From assembly GCA_910585355.1 (NCBI GenBank), contig CAJUDN010000091.1:1-7367 (forward strand): a DNA stretch of 7,367 bases. Direction: 5' to 3'. The translations under genes and the position numbers were made by a program. This document shows positions 6,045 to 7,367 of the stretch, piece by piece (position 1 is the first letter of the stretch; each line of letters opens with the position of its first letter). Source of the stretch: an uncultured Lachnospiraceae bacterium (GTDB taxonomy: Bacteria > Bacillota_A > Clostridia > Lachnospirales > Lachnospiraceae). The notes under the pieces are model-generated. The model did no database searches. It saw nothing but the letters and a program-made list of their open reading frames with translations, and had not been told where the DNA came from.

Positions 6045-7253
6045 ATGGATACAGCATTGGCAAAAGTTTACATAAAAAAAGGAGAGGCCCGCGCGTTAAA
6101 AGCCGGGGGCCTCTGGATTTACAGCAATGAGATTGACCGGATCGAGGGGAAATTTGAAAACGGCGGCATGGTACAAGTGTTTGATTTTGACGGCTATCCT
6201 CTGGGAAGCGGCTTTATCAATACAAACTCCAAAATCATGATCCGAATGATGTCCAGAAAAAAGGATTCGAACGTGGACGAGACCTTTATTGAAATGCGGG
6301 TTCGAAATGCCTGGGAATATCGAAAAGCGACTGTGGATACAGGAAGTTGTCGTCTGGTCTTCGGGGAAGCCGATTTTCTGCCGGGAATTGTCATCGACAA
6401 ATTTTCCGATGTGCTGGTGGTAGAATCCCTGGCGCTGGGAATTGACAAGTGGAAACCGGTGATTCTTGAAAAGCTCAAACAGGTATTGGCCGAAGATCAT
6501 GTTACGATCCGCGGCATCTATGAAAGAAGCGATGCCAAAGTCCGCCTTCAGGAAGGTATGGAACGCTTCAAAGGTTTCATCGGGGATCCTTTTGACACAA
6601 AGGTGGAAATTGTGGAAAATGGTGTCAGATATATGGTGGATGTACAAGACGGTCAGAAAACCGGGTTTTTCCTTGACCAGAAATACAACCGCCTCGCTAT
6701 CCGGAGCCTCTGCCGGGGAAAACGGGTGCTGGACTGCTTTACCCACACAGGTTCCTTCGCTTTAAACGCCGGAATTGCCGGAGCCAGTGAGGTTCTTGGT
6801 GTGGATGCCTCTGAGCCGGGCATTGCCCAGGCCACAGAAAACGCTGCCCTAAACGGCCTTTCCGACCGTGTGAAATTTATCGCCGCCGATGTCTTCGACC
6901 TGCTTCCAGAGCTGGAAAAGAAAGGAGAAAAATTCGATGTGGTAATCCTGGATCCGCCTGCCTTCACAAAATCCAGGAATTCCGTTAAAAATGCCATAAA
7001 AGGTTACCGGGAAATCAATCTGCGGGGCATGAAACTGGTAAAGGACGGAGGCTATCTGGCCACCTGCTCCTGTTCCCACTTCATGACGCCTGACCTTTTT
7101 GCCAGAACTGTTCGTGAAGCCGCTAAAAACGTCCGCAAGCGCCTCCGCCAGGTGGAATACCGCACCCAGGCCGCCGACCATCCCATCCTCTGGGGAAATG
7201 AGGAATCCTCCTATTTAAAATTCTTCATTTTCCAGGTGTGTGATGAAAAATAA
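6045..7253 (+). CDS. RlmI-like class I SAM-dependent rRNA methyltransferase with PUA-like domain
   Basis: Predicted 23S rRNA cytosine-C5 methyltransferase of the RlmI/YccW family; E. coli RlmI modifies C1962. The 402-residue length is close to the 396 of E. coli RlmI. Residues 1-75 form the PUA-like RNA-binding domain. The family signature DGQKTGFFLDQ (202-212) precedes the Rossmann methyltransferase core: motif I VLDCFTHTGSFA (228-239), acidic GVDAS (252-256), motif IV ILDPPAF (301-307) and motif VI TCSCSH (340-345) with Cys341/Cys343. The C-terminus has HPILWGNEESSYLKFF (379-394). The ATG at 6045 is chosen because AAAGGA lies 7 bases upstream and the promoter lies between it and an in-frame ATG at 5946, whose 33 extra residues do not resemble the family. 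Target base and position are inferred, so no symbol is given. It diverges from the ung operon. Confidence 0.92.
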   Translation: MDTALAKVYIKKGEARALKAGGLWIYSNEIDRIEGKFENGGMVQVFDFDGYPLGSGFINTNSKIMIRMMSRKKDSNVDETFIEMRVRNAWEYRKATVDTGSCRLVFGEADFLPGIVIDKFSDVLVVESLALGIDKWKPVILEKLKQVLAEDHVTIRGIYERSDAKVRLQEGMERFKGFIGDPFDTKVEIVENGVRYMVDVQDGQKTGFFLDQKYNRLAIRSLCRGKRVLDCFTHTGSFALNAGIAGASEVLGVDASEPGIAQATENAALNGLSDRVKFIAADVFDLLPELEKKGEKFDVVILDPPAFTKSRNSVKNAIKGYREINLRGMKLVKDGGYLATCSCSHFMTPDLFARTVREAAKNVRKRLRQVEYRTQAADHPILWGNEESSYLKFFIFQVCDEK

Positions 7254-7293
7254 TAATCCCAACAACACTTATTGTCCATGAACCCGCACCAGA

Positions 7294-7299
7294 AAGGAG
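7294..7299 (+). promoter_or_regulatory. Ribosome binding site before the truncated 3'-edge gene
   Basis: AAGGAG at 7294-7299, within AGAAAGGAGA, lies 6 bases before ATG 7306, an ideal distance. No clear promoter or terminator lies between the methyltransferase stop (7253) and this site, so the following gene could be read from the same transcript. Confidence 0.65.
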
Positions 7300-7305
7300 A
7301 ATGCC

Positions 7306-7367
7306 ATGGCCACCAAATTCTTTAGGTTAGAATCGATGATGGGGTAAACGAAAAAGCAGTTTTGGCA
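7306..7367 (+). pseudogene. 5' end of a frameshifted RelB/DinJ-type antitoxin gene, cut by window edge
   Basis: The frame from ATG 7306 reads MATKFFR then LESMMG and stops at TAA 7345-7347. From 7326 a second frame stays open to the edge and encodes VRIDDGVNEKAVLA. One extra base in AGG (7324-7326) would join them as MATKFFR-VRIDDGVNEKAVLA. That resembles the start of RelB/DinJ antitoxins (a short MAT-type start, then a V-R-[IV]-D-[DE] beta strand of the ribbon-helix-helix fold). A strong ribosome binding site precedes it. Only about 20 residues are visible, so the family call is tentative. The shift may be a real mutation or a sequencing error. No toxin gene is in view. Confidence 0.45.

Noticed and set aside
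6096..6746. A 216-residue minus-strand reading frame inside the methyltransferase gene
   Set aside because: It lies antisense to a well-supported gene, and no motif or ribosome binding site supports it.
1..7367. CRISPR array, tRNA, rRNA, insertion sequence or prophage
   Set aside because: No regularly spaced repeats with unique spacers, no tRNA-like folds, no transposase or terminal inverted repeats, and no phage proteins were seen.

Overview
The window looks like chromosomal DNA from a low-to-mid GC Firmicute, most probably a Lachnospiraceae/Clostridium cluster XIVa-type gut anaerobe. This rests on strong AGGAGG-type ribosome binding sites, the style of the RlmI-like methyltransferase and HtrA proteins, a Clostridia-type small Sir2-like protein, and short intergenic gaps with compact sigma-A-like promoters. 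The assignment is an inference from protein style; no marker gene fixes the species.

Layout, left to right. (1) Positions 53-1759, minus strand: a ClpX-family AAA+ unfoldase with an unusual, roughly 140-residue acidic, repeat-bearing insert between its zinc finger and its ATPase. It has its own promoter (1800-1828), which lies inside the longest possible reading frame and so argues for a downstream start. (2) Positions 1873-1915: a terminator hairpin closing the next gene. (3) Positions 1920-3521, minus strand: a membrane-anchored HtrA/DegP-type serine protease with one PDZ domain and a long Gln/Asn/Tyr/Gly-rich cytoplasmic N-terminus. Its upstream region carries copies of an 8-bp direct repeat spaced 11 and 22 bp apart, a layout typical of OmpR/PhoB-type response-regulator sites. 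(4) Positions 3785-3817: a terminator-like hairpin. (5) Positions 3834-5872, minus strand: a tightly coupled three-gene operon. In transcription order it holds a small degenerate Sir2-like protein, uracil-DNA glycosylase (ung) and undecaprenyl-diphosphate phosphatase (uppP). (6) Positions 5933-6005: back-to-back promoters for this operon and for the plus-strand gene. (7) Positions 6045-7253, plus strand: an RlmI-like class I rRNA methyltransferase with an N-terminal PUA-like domain. (8) Positions 7306-7367, plus strand: the beginning of what appears to be a frameshifted RelB/DinJ-type antitoxin gene, cut by the window edge.

How the parts may work together. The two left-hand genes are both protein quality-control factors: HtrA acts outside the membrane and the ClpX paralogue in the cytoplasm. 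They run in the same direction but are separated by a terminator and a new promoter, so they are neighbours rather than one operon. The uppP-ung-Sir2-like operon mixes cell-wall lipid-carrier recycling, DNA repair and an unknown function, so its grouping looks like co-expression rather than one pathway. The points most worth a second look are the ClpX paralogue (acidic repeat insert plus loss of the RKH substrate-recognition loop), the helically phased repeats upstream of htrA, the Sir2-like protein lacking its catalytic and zinc residues, and the broken antitoxin start at the right edge.
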